From NCBI GenBank assembly GCA_022510505.1, contig JAFLTL010000009.1, positions 1 to 64,000 on the forward strand: a DNA stretch of 64,000 nucleotides, written 5' to 3'. Position numbers and translations under genes: made by a program. This DNA comes from Muribaculaceae bacterium (GTDB taxonomy: Bacteria > Bacteroidota > Bacteroidia > Bacteroidales > Muribaculaceae). The notes beneath the pieces were generated by a model. The model saw only the letters and a list, made by a program, of their open reading frames with translations, was not told the DNA's origin and ran no database searches. Each line of letters opens with the position of its first letter. The first letter of the stretch is position 1. Of the stretch, positions 1 to 8,755 are shown one piece after another.

Positions 1-2
1 CA

Positions 3-197
3 TCAAATAACTTAAAAGATGAGTTCCCCTCACTTTCTTCCGATGATTTGCTTCTGTGCATCATGTCATATCTTGGCCTTAATAAAGAAATAATTGCCGT
101 CCTTTTAAAATCTAGTGAAGACGCCATAAGGCAACGAAAAAGCAGATTGAAGAAAAAAGTTACATCGGAAGTGTTTGATTTCTTTTTCTATAAATGA
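3..197 (+). CDS. C-terminal end of an HTH transcriptional regulator (partial)
   Basis: The reading frame is open from the window edge to a TGA at 195-197 and gives about 64 residues. The segment LLLCIMSYLGLNKEIIAVLL followed by a basic RQRKSRLKKK stretch looks like the LuxR-type helix-turn-helix that ends many Bacteroidales TPR-containing regulators, in which a 'leucine-cysteine, glycine, KEIA, RKSRLKKKL' pattern recurs. It points toward the outer-membrane barrel gene that starts 99 bases downstream, so it may regulate that gene; this is inferred from position only. The rest of the protein lies outside the window. Confidence 0.6.
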   Translation, partial: SNNLKDEFPSLSSDDLLLCIMSYLGLNKEIIAVLLKSSEDAIRQRKSRLKKKVTSEVFDFFFYK

Positions 198-198
198 A

Positions 199-232
199 TG
201 TGACATATCCGTGACATTTATAATATGTCACA
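199..232. promoter_or_regulatory. 9-bp inverted repeat with internal direct repeat, possible operator
   Basis: TGTGACATA (199-207) and its exact reverse complement TATGTCACA (224-232) are separated by 16 bases; a further TGACAT occurs at 212-217, so the half-site appears three times. There is no T-run after it, so it is a poor terminator. It lies between the end of the HTH regulator and the -7 box of the barrel gene and could be a regulator binding site. Function is inference. Confidence 0.4.
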
Positions 233-264
233 ATTTTGACCACTCTCTATCTTACTCCTCATCC

Positions 265-272
265 TAATTTTG
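265..272 (+). promoter_or_regulatory. Bacteroidales -7 box (TAATTTTG)
   Basis: TAATTTTG fits the Bacteroides -7 consensus TAnnTTTG and sits 23 bases before the barrel gene's ATG. A TTTTG at 234-238 is a possible -33 element but the spacing (26 bases) is longer than usual. Confidence 0.45.
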
Positions 273-295
273 CGGCATAAATAAATCTACGCAAA

Positions 296-2383
296 ATGGG
301 AAAGACATTTTTAATGTTTGTGTTTTTAGGTATTTCTCTGTCAGTAAAAGCACAGACCGATACAATTCCGGATATCCATGAACTTAATGAAATTATAATT
401 AAAGCCTCGAATCAAAGAGTTTCCGCTGACAGTTCTATTTACATTCCATCAAAGAGGCAAAAAGATTCGGCAGCTGATGCTATCTCACTGCTAAGTCAAA
501 TGGCAATCCCTCAAATTGACGTAAATCCTTTGACTAAATCGGCTAAAACGGTTACAGGAAAAGATATAAAAATTTTTATAGATTATGTGGCGGCTCTGCC
601 TCAAGATCTCGAAGGGATGATACCTTCTGACGTTAAAAAAATTGAATATCTTTTATATCCCAAGGATGTTCGTTTTCACGGAGCAGAATATGTAATTAAC
701 TTTATTATGCATAAATATGAATGGGGAGGATATACCAAACTTAATTTGAATCAATCATTTAGTGTTTATCAAACAAATGGTTCAATATATGATAAATTCG
801 TTTTCAAGAAAATGATCTTTGATTTTTTTGCAGATGAGAACTATGCATCATCACATCATAACGGATCCAAAACCATGGAATACTTCGATTTCCTTAATTT
901 AATGGGAGGAGGAGCAAAAAATGTGGAAAGAATTTCTATACCCGTATCTTCGAAATTTAAAGGAAATATAAATAATCTTTCTTTTAGAGCTATTTATAAA
1001 TCAGGTGATACACAAATTAGTAACACTTTATCTGGAAAAATTCAGAATAATCCTGATGACGATACTGAAAATCTATTATCTTATTCATATAATTTTTACC
1101 TCCCCTCAATTTCAAAGTCATGCAGTTCTTTATTTAATGGGTCATTGAATTATAATTTTAGTATTAGCCAAATTATTTCCACTAAATTATCATACTATAT
1201 ATCGGCTAATTATATATATGGAAATAATACGACAAAATATAACTACACGGATAACTCATTTAGTATCATAAACAATGCTAAGGAAAATTCACACTATGGT
1301 GTCATCTCCCCACAGTTAACATGGAGAATAGATGAACATCAAAATTTCATTGCTTATGCTTTTGGAGATTATCAGGGTAATTTTGTAGACTATTCCGGAA
1401 ACACCAATTATAAACAGGATTACGAAATTTGGGGGGTTCTTGGGGGTATAAGATATATATATCGACAGGAAAAATGGTCAGCCGGAAGTCAATTTGGTTG
1501 GGCTTATGTCAAAAATAAATTCAACACAGACTTGGTTAAAAATGACACATACCCCAAAGGAAATATTTTTGCATCATATGCCCCCAATGATAAAAATCAG
1601 ATTGAATTTTTTTATGGTTTTGGGAAAAATATTCCTTCATTATATATGAAAAGTCAAAACATGCTTCGGCAAGATAAACTCATGTGGTATACGGGTAATC
1701 CTGATTTGTCAAACTGGTGGGATAACTTGGTATCCATCAGTTATAGTTGGCTTCCAAACAATCAATGGCAATTCAATTTTATGAGTGATTATTATATTTC
1801 CTCAAATCGGGTGGTGGCAAACTATTACCCCATTGGTCCGGATGGTACTATGTTACGAAATTATATTAATAATGGGGATTATCGTAGATTCAGGATTGGA
1901 ATTTCTGCAACCGGAAAATTCTTAAATGAGAAACTTATAGTTAAAATTAATCCAATCATTAATTTACAATCCACAACCGGCGAATATTCTATAATAAAAA
2001 ATCTTCTGACTTCTTCGGCACAGGTTACTTGGTATTTCGGTAAATTTTATTTGTTTAGTTGGTATAACTCGCCAAACACATACCCCGCTGTAACTTCGGG
2101 GAATAAAACTCATCTTCCATCTCAATATCAAGTTCAATTAGGATGGAGCCATAAAAATTGGAAAATTAATCTTGCAGCTTTAAATTTCTTGAGGAGAAAT
2201 TGGATTACCTCTAAAGAATATCTTAATGGGGAATATTATAATTATGAAAAAGAGAATTATGGTACTTCAATGCACCAACGATGTGAAATCTCCATATCCT
2301 ATACTTTCAACTATGGAAAGAAAGTACAACAATATAATGAAATTAGTGGTTCTTATGGGGGTCAAAGCGCAATATTAAAATAG
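296..2383 (+). CDS. Outer-membrane beta-barrel protein, TonB-receptor-like
   Basis: A 695-residue exported protein. Residues 1-19 form a signal peptide (hydrophobic core, cleavage after VKA). The next ~100 residues look like a plug domain (ELNEIIIKAS near residue 30, a TonB-box/plug-like opening, then IPSDVKKIEYLLYP). The rest is rich in alternating aromatic strands typical of the large outer-membrane barrels of Bacteroidota, ending in an ISISYTFNYG strand plus a short tail. It lacks the N-terminal carboxypeptidase-like domain of SusC proteins. Substrate cannot be told. The gene is noticeably more AT-rich than the nuo or PFOR genes, which suggests accessory or acquired DNA. A lipoprotein follows 73 bases downstream, as receptor/lipoprotein pairs often do, but that protein is not recognisably SusD-like. 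Confidence 0.7.
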   Translation: MGKTFLMFVFLGISLSVKAQTDTIPDIHELNEIIIKASNQRVSADSSIYIPSKRQKDSAADAISLLSQMAIPQIDVNPLTKSAKTVTGKDIKIFIDYVAALPQDLEGMIPSDVKKIEYLLYPKDVRFHGAEYVINFIMHKYEWGGYTKLNLNQSFSVYQTNGSIYDKFVFKKMIFDFFADENYASSHHNGSKTMEYFDFLNLMGGGAKNVERISIPVSSKFKGNINNLSFRAIYKSGDTQISNTLSGKIQNNPDDDTENLLSYSYNFYLPSISKSCSSLFNGSLNYNFSISQIISTKLSYYISANYIYGNNTTKYNYTDNSFSIINNAKENSHYGVISPQLTWRIDEHQNFIAYAFGDYQGNFVDYSGNTNYKQDYEIWGVLGGIRYIYRQEKWSAGSQFGWAYVKNKFNTDLVKNDTYPKGNIFASYAPNDKNQIEFFYGFGKNIPSLYMKSQNMLRQDKLMWYTGNPDLSNWWDNLVSISYSWLPNNQWQFNFMSDYYISSNRVVANYYPIGPDGTMLRNYINNGDYRRFRIGISATGKFLNEKLIVKINPIINLQSTTGEYSIIKNLLTSSAQVTWYFGKFYLFSWYNSPNTYPAVTSGNKTHLPSQYQVQLGWSHKNWKINLAALNFLRRNWITSKEYLNGEYYNYEKENYGTSMHQRCEISISYTFNYGKKVQQYNEISGSYGGQSAILK

Positions 2384-2456
2384 CAGTATAGCTATAATTT
2401 TCATAAATTTGTTTCGCAATCCTATAATTCTTTATCTCCTAAATTTTATCAATATT

Positions 2457-3314
2457 ATGAAATCAACTTTAACCTCTTCTCTACTGCTTATGTACACTGC
2501 TTCTATTCTCTTGTCTTGTTCCGAAAGAGACGAAGCGCAACTAGAACCGATCAATACATCATTGGTTAAAATATCAGCTACCATCAAGAGCACCCCAAAT
2601 TCTCCTTGGTTAATCCCAAGCCAACAGCTTTCGATAAAGATAACTGATGTTGAAATGACCTCACCTCAAGGTGTTATTCTAGAAAATATTTCTCTCATTG
2701 CTAATGATGGTTCTACGTCATCGGTAATCGCAAACAAACCTTTTTCAGGAGAAGACATGGAGTTCAAAGTTCCACTGACCAACCTGCTGGGTCGTGTAAA
2801 TTTCTCCCTCATTGGAACCCTTATAAAAAAAGGATGCAGGGATACAGAAATAATTATTGCGGATAATATTGAGCAAATCATATTCTCTTCATCACCTGAG
2901 TTTGAATGTCAAGGGCGCCTCATAGTCTCAGTGCATGCAATATCGACCACCGGTGAAGAGTATAAAAATTCTTTTGAAGTAACTTCAACCGACCATTTCA
3001 CTATTACCTTGCCTCAAGAACAGTTATACTGGGAGCCATCATCGGGGACAGCATCAACGATTGATGTCACTTTAGGTAGCGGTGCAACTGTATGGAGTCC
3101 GAATACGACATTCACACCGGAAATAACGAAAATTGCAATCGGACATTCCACAGGCGATGAGTCAACCGCAAGATTCACCATCTCTAATACTCCCGGTTCA
3201 CTGGAGGAATTGAAGTTACAGATGTATGTAATAACATCCGTTTCAGGGACATGGGAAAATGTTACCATTGAACCTTTTTCACAAATTGATATTTTTTCAA
3301 TCAAAGAAAATTAA
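2457..3314 (+). CDS. Hypothetical lipoprotein
   Basis: I chose the ATG at 2457 over an in-frame start at 2409 because it opens directly with a lipoprotein signal (MKSTL, hydrophobic core, ILLSC lipobox with Cys at residue 21). The mature protein (about 265 residues) is Ser/Thr-rich, beta-rich and has no motif that I recognise; the spacing of strands (e.g. FTITLPQEQLYW, ATVWSPNTTFTPEI) is compatible with Ig-like folds. It is probably co-transcribed with the upstream barrel gene and may be its surface partner; that is inference from position. No function assigned. Confidence 0.6.
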   Translation: MKSTLTSSLLLMYTASILLSCSERDEAQLEPINTSLVKISATIKSTPNSPWLIPSQQLSIKITDVEMTSPQGVILENISLIANDGSTSSVIANKPFSGEDMEFKVPLTNLLGRVNFSLIGTLIKKGCRDTEIIIADNIEQIIFSSSPEFECQGRLIVSVHAISTTGEEYKNSFEVTSTDHFTITLPQEQLYWEPSSGTASTIDVTLGSGATVWSPNTTFTPEITKIAIGHSTGDESTARFTISNTPGSLEELKLQMYVITSVSGTWENVTIEPFSQIDIFSIKEN

Positions 3315-3466
3315 TTCCAGCTTTACATAAAATAATTTTAGACTCTGATAATTTATTCATGGGTCTATACAAAAGATTTACATGAACTAAGACCTTAAAA
3401 ATATCCATTTATGTTCTCCGGTTCCTATCTTATATAATTGAAAAGATTCTCAGTATTCTATGAAAT

Positions 3467-3503
3467 AAAATGGCGTTTCGTTTTAAACCGAAACGCCATT
3501 TTT
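3467..3503. terminator. Bidirectional rho-independent terminator
   Basis: A perfect 10-bp stem, TGGCGTTTCG (3471-3480) with CGAAACGCCA (3489-3498), has an 8-base loop and is flanked by AAAA on the left and TTTTT on the right, so it can stop transcription both ways. It lies 30 bases past the PFOR stop codon (minus strand) and is the likely end of that transcript. Confidence 0.85.
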
Positions 3504-3528
3504 AGTTAGAGTATTATTAATTCAATCT

Positions 3529-6500
3529 TCAAGCTTTTGGCGAAGGTTCAACTCCCCATTGTTGCTGTGACAAACGCAGGTAATTGTTATAGCGCCATTG
3601 TGCATTAGCTTTAGCGGCAGCGAACAGTTCAGCAGCCTCATCGGGATATTGTTTAGCAACCGAAGCATAGCGAACTTCTCCTTTGAGGAAATCTTCGAAC
3701 TTATCCCAATCAGGTGTCTTGCTGTCAAGAGTGAAGGGATTTTTCCCTTCTTCTTCAAGTGCCGGGTTGTAGCGCCACAAATGCCAGTAACCACACTCAA
3801 CAGCACGTTGTTGTTCTTCCTGACTGTGACCCATTCCCGAGCGTATTCCATGGTTAATACACGGTGAATAGGCAATTATCAGTGAAGGACCATCGTAGGC
3901 CTCAGCTTCACGAATAGCTTTTAATGTCTGGGCGTTATCGGCTCCCATAGCAACCTGAGCTACATAAACGTACCCATAGGTTGAAGCAATCAAACCGAGG
4001 TCTTTCTTACGGATTCTCTTTCCTGATGCAGCAAACTTAGCGATAGCGCCAAGGGGTGTAGCTTTTGAAGCCTGACCACCTGTGTTGGAGTAAACTTCGG
4101 TGTCAAGAACAATAACATTGACGTTCTTACCCGAAGCCAAAACATGATCAAGGCCACCAAAACCTATATCATAGGCCGCACCATCACCAGCGATAATCCA
4201 TTGAGAACGTTTTGCAATGTAGTTCTTCAATTTCAAAATCTCTTTGCACAGATCGCATGCACATGCTTCACAAAGGGGTACGAGCTTTTCGGCTACTTCT
4301 CTTGTTGATGCAGCATCATTCTTATTGTCAAGCCATTGCTGAGCCAATACCTTGATTTCATCGCTGCATGTGCTGCATGTCAAAGCCTGAGTCATCAAAC
4401 CTTCCAACCGGGCTGTGAGTTTCTCAGTTGCTATTGACATTCCAAGGCCGAATTCAGCGAAATCCTCGAATAAAGAGTTAGCCCAAGCAGGACCATTACC
4501 CTTTTCATTTGTTGTGTAGGGGGTTGATGGTACAGAACCGGAATAAATTGAAGAACATCCGGTTGCATTGGCTATCATTTCATGGTCACCGTAGAGTTGG
4601 CTGATCAATTTAACATAGGGTGTTTCTCCACAGCCCGAGCAAGCGCCTGAGAATTCGAAGAGAGGAGTAGCGAACTGACTGTTCTTAACGTTTGATTTAA
4701 TATCGATGAGATTCTGTTTCGACAATACATCATTGACGCAATAATCCCAATCCTTCCGAACATCAAGTTGAGTTTCAAGAGGTTCCATCTTGAGTGCTTT
4801 AACGCCTCTCTTACCGGGACAAACATCAACACAGTTTCCGCAACCCAGACAGTCGAGAACATCAACAGCCTGAATGAATCTCATTCCTTCGAACTGCTTG
4901 CCTATCGCCGGGAGAGTGGCATCCTCTTTAAACGGAGCGTTTTCCATTTCACCCTTATCAAGAAGGAAGGGACGAATTGCAGCGTGGGGACAAACGTAAG
5001 CGCATTTGTTACACTGGATACAATTCTCTACTATCCATTCGGGAACAAATGAAGCAACTCCACGTTTCTCATAAGCCGCAGTTCCTTGCATCCATGTTCC
5101 GTCACTAAACGACTCGAACTGTTTAACGGTCAGCAAATCACCATCCTGAGCATTGATCGGACGAACAATTTCATTAATAAATGCAGGATCTTCATTTGCA
5201 ACGGGAGCCTCATCGGGAAGTTGTGCCCATGCTTTGTCAACAGCCAAAACCTTATATTCGCTTCCACGGTCAACTGCAGCATAATTCTTATCCACAACGT
5301 CCTGTCCTTTCTTACCGTAGCTCTTGACGATGAACTTTTTCATTTGTTCAACCGCTAGATCAACCGGAATAACACCTGTAATGCGGAAGAAAGCACTTTG
5401 AAGAATTGTATTGGTTCTATTACCAAGACCAATTTCCTGAGCTATACGGGTTGCATTTATGTAATAGACCGTTATGTCATTCTGTGCCAAATACTTTTTA
5501 ACCTTTACAGGCAAATTTTTAGCCAGTTCTTCACCTTCCCAAATAGTATTGAGAAGGAAAGTTCCACCTTTGCGCAATCCACGAGTTACGTCATACATAT
5601 TCAGGTAGGCCTGAACGTGACATGCCACAAAATTAGGCGTATTTACGAGATAGGTAGAACGAATGGGAGCATCTCCGAATCGAAGATGTGAACAAGTGAA
5701 TCCACCTGACTTCTTAGAGTCATAGGCAAAGTAGGCCTGACAATATTTATTAGTGTTATCACCAATAATCTTCACAGAGTTCTTGTTAGCTCCAACCGTT
5801 CCGTCGGCACCAAGACCATAGAACTTAGCTTCATAGGTTGACTTGTCACCCAAAGCCAATTCAGGTTTGATGGGGAGGGAAGTGAAAGTTACATCGTCAA
5901 CAATACCAACTGTGAAATGATCCTTTGGTTTGGGAAGTGCAAGATTTTCGAAAACTGAGATGATCATCGAAGGAGTCGTATCCTTCGAAGCCAAACCATA
6001 ACGTCCTCCAACAATCAGAGGCGCGTTTGGATCTCCATAGAAACAGTCCTTAACATCCAGCAACAGCGGTTCACCATGTGCACCCGGTTCCTTTGTACGG
6101 TCAAGCACTGCGATGCGTTTTGCAGTTGCGGGAACTGCAGCGAGGAAATGTTTAGCCGAGAAAGGACGATATAGATGAACCGATACCAAACCAACTTTTT
6201 CACCTTGAGCTGTGAGATGATCGATTGCTTCCTGAGCAGCCTGGGTGACAGAACCCATAGCGATAATCACGCGATCAGCATCGGGTGCGCCATAATAATT
6301 GAATAGACCATATTTACGTCCGGTTATCTCGGAGATCTTATTCATATACTCCTCGACTATCTCAGGGACTTTCTCGTATACATTGTTACAAGCCTCACGA
6401 TGCTGGAAAAAAACATCGGAATTTTCAGCCATACCGCGAGCAACCGGAGCATCAGGGCTCAATGCACGTTTACGAAAATCGGCCAAGGCTTCTGTATCGA

Positions 6501-7089
6501 GAAGCGGAACGAGATCACTCTCTTCGAGCATCTCAATTTTCTGTATCTCATGGGAAGTTCTAAATCCATCGAAGAAATTGATGAACGGAACTCTGCTCTT
6601 AATTGTGGACAAGTGGGCTACTCCAGCCAAATCCATGACTTCCTGTACAGAACCTTCGGCCAGCATTGCGAAGCCTGTTTGACGGCAGGCAAGCACGTCG
6701 GAATGGTCACCGAAAATAGACAGCGCATGGCTTGCTATGGTTCTTGCTGAAACATGAAAAACGCAGGGAAGCTGTTCACCCGCGATCTTATACATGTTAG
6801 GAATCATCAGCAAAAGTCCCTGCGAAGCAGTGTAGGTTGTTGTAAGGGCTCCTGCTTGTAGTGAACCATGGACGGCTCCTGCAGCACCTCCCTCACTTTG
6901 CATTTCCTGTACTAGAACAGTTTCTCCGAACATATTCTTACGTCCGGCTGCCGACCATTCATCAATGTATTCGGCCATGGTTGATGAGGGGGTAATGGGA
7001 TAGATTGCTGCTACTTCTGAAAACATGTAGGAAACATGTGCTGCAGCCTGATTTCCGTCACAGGTCAGAAATTTCTTTTCTTTGCTCAT
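3529..7089 (-). CDS. nifJ: Pyruvate:ferredoxin (flavodoxin) oxidoreductase
   Basis: Single-chain PFOR of 1186 residues, the usual length for the homodimeric enzyme. It oxidises pyruvate plus CoA to acetyl-CoA and CO2 and reduces ferredoxin, in the cytoplasm. The start at 7089 (MSKEKKFLTCDGNQAAAH) matches the family N-terminus; an in-frame start 14 codons upstream is unlikely. Visible: N-terminal pyrimidine-binding domain (YPITPSS), the two [4Fe-4S] ferredoxin motifs near residues 690 (CIQCNKCAYVCP) and 747 (CLGCGNCVDVCPG), the CSGCGETPY cysteine pair of the proximal cluster, and the TPP/Mg motif GDGAAYDIGFGG near 968 followed by VYSNTGGQ. It is monocistronic, between a terminator and its own -7 box. 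Its product, reduced ferredoxin, is a candidate electron donor for the complex I encoded from 14.3 kb. Confidence 0.97.
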   Translation of the reverse strand: MSKEKKFLTCDGNQAAAHVSYMFSEVAAIYPITPSSTMAEYIDEWSAAGRKNMFGETVLVQEMQSEGGAAGAVHGSLQAGALTTTYTASQGLLLMIPNMYKIAGEQLPCVFHVSARTIASHALSIFGDHSDVLACRQTGFAMLAEGSVQEVMDLAGVAHLSTIKSRVPFINFFDGFRTSHEIQKIEMLEESDLVPLLDTEALADFRKRALSPDAPVARGMAENSDVFFQHREACNNVYEKVPEIVEEYMNKISEITGRKYGLFNYYGAPDADRVIIAMGSVTQAAQEAIDHLTAQGEKVGLVSVHLYRPFSAKHFLAAVPATAKRIAVLDRTKEPGAHGEPLLLDVKDCFYGDPNAPLIVGGRYGLASKDTTPSMIISVFENLALPKPKDHFTVGIVDDVTFTSLPIKPELALGDKSTYEAKFYGLGADGTVGANKNSVKIIGDNTNKYCQAYFAYDSKKSGGFTCSHLRFGDAPIRSTYLVNTPNFVACHVQAYLNMYDVTRGLRKGGTFLLNTIWEGEELAKNLPVKVKKYLAQNDITVYYINATRIAQEIGLGNRTNTILQSAFFRITGVIPVDLAVEQMKKFIVKSYGKKGQDVVDKNYAAVDRGSEYKVLAVDKAWAQLPDEAPVANEDPAFINEIVRPINAQDGDLLTVKQFESFSDGTWMQGTAAYEKRGVASFVPEWIVENCIQCNKCAYVCPHAAIRPFLLDKGEMENAPFKEDATLPAIGKQFEGMRFIQAVDVLDCLGCGNCVDVCPGKRGVKALKMEPLETQLDVRKDWDYCVNDVLSKQNLIDIKSNVKNSQFATPLFEFSGACSGCGETPYVKLISQLYGDHEMIANATGCSSIYSGSVPSTPYTTNEKGNGPAWANSLFEDFAEFGLGMSIATEKLTARLEGLMTQALTCSTCSDEIKVLAQQWLDNKNDAASTREVAEKLVPLCEACACDLCKEILKLKNYIAKRSQWIIAGDGAAYDIGFGGLDHVLASGKNVNVIVLDTEVYSNTGGQASKATPLGAIAKFAASGKRIRKKDLGLIASTYGYVYVAQVAMGADNAQTLKAIREAEAYDGPSLIIAYSPCINHGIRSGMGHSQEEQQRAVECGYWHLWRYNPALEEEGKNPFTLDSKTPDWDKFEDFLKGEVRYASVAKQYPDEAAELFAAAKANAQWRYNNYLRLSQQQWGVEPSPKA

Positions 7090-7134
7090 GATAGAAAATA
7101 TAAATTTACTATTGAATTTTTTCCATTTCAAGAA

Positions 7135-7153
7135 CGAGACTACATTAGTCTCG
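7135..7153 (-). promoter_or_regulatory. 5'-leader hairpin of the PFOR gene
   Basis: A perfect 8-bp inverted repeat, CGAGACTA and TAGTCTCG with a 3-base spacer, lies 46-64 bases upstream of the PFOR start. The -7 box at 7163-7170 would place the transcript start only a few bases before it, so the hairpin would cap the 5' end of the mRNA. It could protect the transcript or be an operator overlapping the start site; neither is shown. Confidence 0.5.
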
Positions 7154-7162
7154 AAAGATTTG

Positions 7163-7170
7163 CAAAATTA
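7163..7170 (-). promoter_or_regulatory. -7 box (TAATTTTG) of PFOR gene
   Basis: Read on the minus strand this is TAATTTTG, a perfect TAnnTTTG match, 73 bases upstream of the PFOR start codon. No clear -33 TTTG was found. Confidence 0.55.
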
Positions 7171-7250
7171 TAAAAATCTGATTAAAAATATATAACTGAC
7201 GGCAATAAAAAATTTAAGAATCATAGGATGTCATTAACATCTTTTTTTCT

Positions 7251-7258
7251 TACATTTG
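7251..7258 (+). promoter_or_regulatory. -7 box (TACATTTG) of mdh
   Basis: TACATTTG fits TAnnTTTG and lies 62 bases before the mdh ATG in the divergent PFOR/mdh spacer. The -33 region is not well conserved. Confidence 0.55.
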
Positions 7259-7320
7259 TGAATTGAACAATGACAGACCAAGCAAAAACAAAATAAACTA
7301 ACTGATAAATCATTAAACTT

Positions 7321-8256
7321 ATGTCAAAAGTTACAGTTGTGGGCGCCGGTAACGTTGGTGCCACATGTGCGAATGTATTGGTGACAACAAATGTTGCCGA
7401 TGAGGTTGTTTTAATTGATATCAAGGAAGGCTTGTCGGAAGGTAAAGCCATGGATATCAGTCAAACGGTTAATATTCTCGGATTGGAAACTCGTCTGACA
7501 GGCGTTACCAACGACTACGAGAAGACAGCCGGCAGTGATGTAGTGGTTATCACATCGGGTATACCTCGTAAGCCCGGTATGACACGCGAGGAACTTATCG
7601 GAACGAACGCCAAAATTGTTAAATCGGTTACCGACAGTGTGTTGAAATATTCACCTAATGCCGTTATAGTATGCGTTTCCAACCCAATGGACACAATGAC
7701 CTACCTTATTCACAAAACATCGGGTTTACCCAAGAATCGCATCATCGGCATGGGCGGCGCACTGGACAGCGCTCGTTTCAAATATTTCCTTTCAATTGCC
7801 CTTAAGGCTAATCCAAAGGAAGTCGAAGGCATAGTAATCGGTGGCCACGGTGACACGACAATGATTCCTTTGACACGCTATGCTTCCTGGAGAGGTGTGC
7901 CTGCAGTTCAGTATATTTCGGAAGAGCTTTTAACAAAAGTTGCAGCCGACACCATGGTTGGCGGAGCGACCTTGACAAAACTTCTCGGCACCTCGGCATG
8001 GTATGCTCCCGGAGCAGCTGCCGCACAGGTTGTTGGTGCAGTTCTACACGACGAGAAGAAACTTATCTCATGTTCAGCCCTCCTTGATGGTGAATATGGT
8101 GAGAAGGATCTTTGTATTGGAGTTCCTTGCATCCTTGGCAAGAACGGTATAGAAGAAATAGTTGAATTCCCTCTTAACGAAGCTGAAAAAGATTTGTTTA
8201 AGAAGAGCGCCGAAGCTGTTCACAAAACAAATGCCGCTTTAGAAGGTGCATTATGA
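7321..8256 (+). CDS. mdh: Malate dehydrogenase (NAD-dependent)
   Basis: A 311-residue lactate/malate dehydrogenase-family enzyme that interconverts malate and oxaloacetate, in Bacteroidales mainly on the reductive branch to fumarate and succinate. Visible: NAD-binding GAGNVG loop at residues 8-13, Asp after the second strand (LIDIKEG) that selects NAD, substrate loop arginines around GIPRKPGMTR, the VCVSNPMDTMTYL segment, and the catalytic His in GGHGDTTM at about residue 176. The product is LDH-like MDH (short type). Its stop overlaps the start of the thioredoxin lipoprotein gene by four bases (ATGA), indicating translational coupling. Confidence 0.96.
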   Translation: MSKVTVVGAGNVGATCANVLVTTNVADEVVLIDIKEGLSEGKAMDISQTVNILGLETRLTGVTNDYEKTAGSDVVVITSGIPRKPGMTREELIGTNAKIVKSVTDSVLKYSPNAVIVCVSNPMDTMTYLIHKTSGLPKNRIIGMGGALDSARFKYFLSIALKANPKEVEGIVIGGHGDTTMIPLTRYASWRGVPAVQYISEELLTKVAADTMVGGATLTKLLGTSAWYAPGAAAAQVVGAVLHDEKKLISCSALLDGEYGEKDLCIGVPCILGKNGIEEIVEFPLNEAEKDLFKKSAEAVHKTNAALEGAL

Positions 8257-8687
8257 AACAAGTTCTCTCAATAGTACTGATGTTTGCATTGTTTTCCTGC
8301 AAAGGAAATGCAACAACATCTACTGAACAGGAACAGAAGGAAATTCCTGTTGGGGTTCAAGTTCTCCAACAAGGACAAACCTATGACTTAAAAAAAGCTC
8401 CGGGCCACCTCGTCGTTATCGATTTTAATGCCATTTGGTGTGCTCCCTGCATGCAGTTTACACCCATTTTTGAAGAAGCTGCCCAGAAATATGCAGGAAA
8501 GGTTGAGTTCATTTCAGTAGATGTTGACAAACACCAGAAACTTGCACAACAACTTGGAATCACATCTATTCCTTTCCTATTGTTCATTCAACCCGATGGA
8601 AAATTCAACTCTTGGGTTGGATTCTTGCCTCAGACAGAATTTGAAAAGGCTATTGATCAATTCCTAGGTGTTGACAAGAACGAATAA
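8253..8687 (+). CDS. Thioredoxin-fold lipoprotein
   Basis: A 144-residue protein with a lipoprotein signal (MKQVLSIVLMFALFSC, Cys16) followed by a thioredoxin fold. The active site WCAPC is at residues 62-66 and the cis-proline is in the TSIPF segment. This places a thiol-disulfide oxidoreductase on the periplasmic face of a membrane. The active site is WCAPC rather than the WCGPC of cytoplasmic thioredoxin. It overlaps mdh by four bases, so both come from one transcript ending at the terminator at 8701-8742. Its partner is unknown. Confidence 0.88.
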   Translation: MKQVLSIVLMFALFSCKGNATTSTEQEQKEIPVGVQVLQQGQTYDLKKAPGHLVVIDFNAIWCAPCMQFTPIFEEAAQKYAGKVEFISVDVDKHQKLAQQLGITSIPFLLFIQPDGKFNSWVGFLPQTEFEKAIDQFLGVDKNE

Positions 8688-8700
8688 ATTCCAGAATAAC

Positions 8701-8742
8701 AAAAAGAGGGATGGAAACGATGATTTTCCATCCCTCTTTTTT
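8701..8742. terminator. Strong bidirectional terminator
   Basis: AAAAAGAGGGATGGAAA and its near-perfect complement ending in TTTTTT form a long stem with a 7-base loop (about 8718-8724). It separates the convergent thioredoxin (plus) and META-lipoprotein (minus) genes and has A/T runs suited to both directions. Confidence 0.92.
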
Positions 8743-8755
8743 ATTTCCTCTTTAT

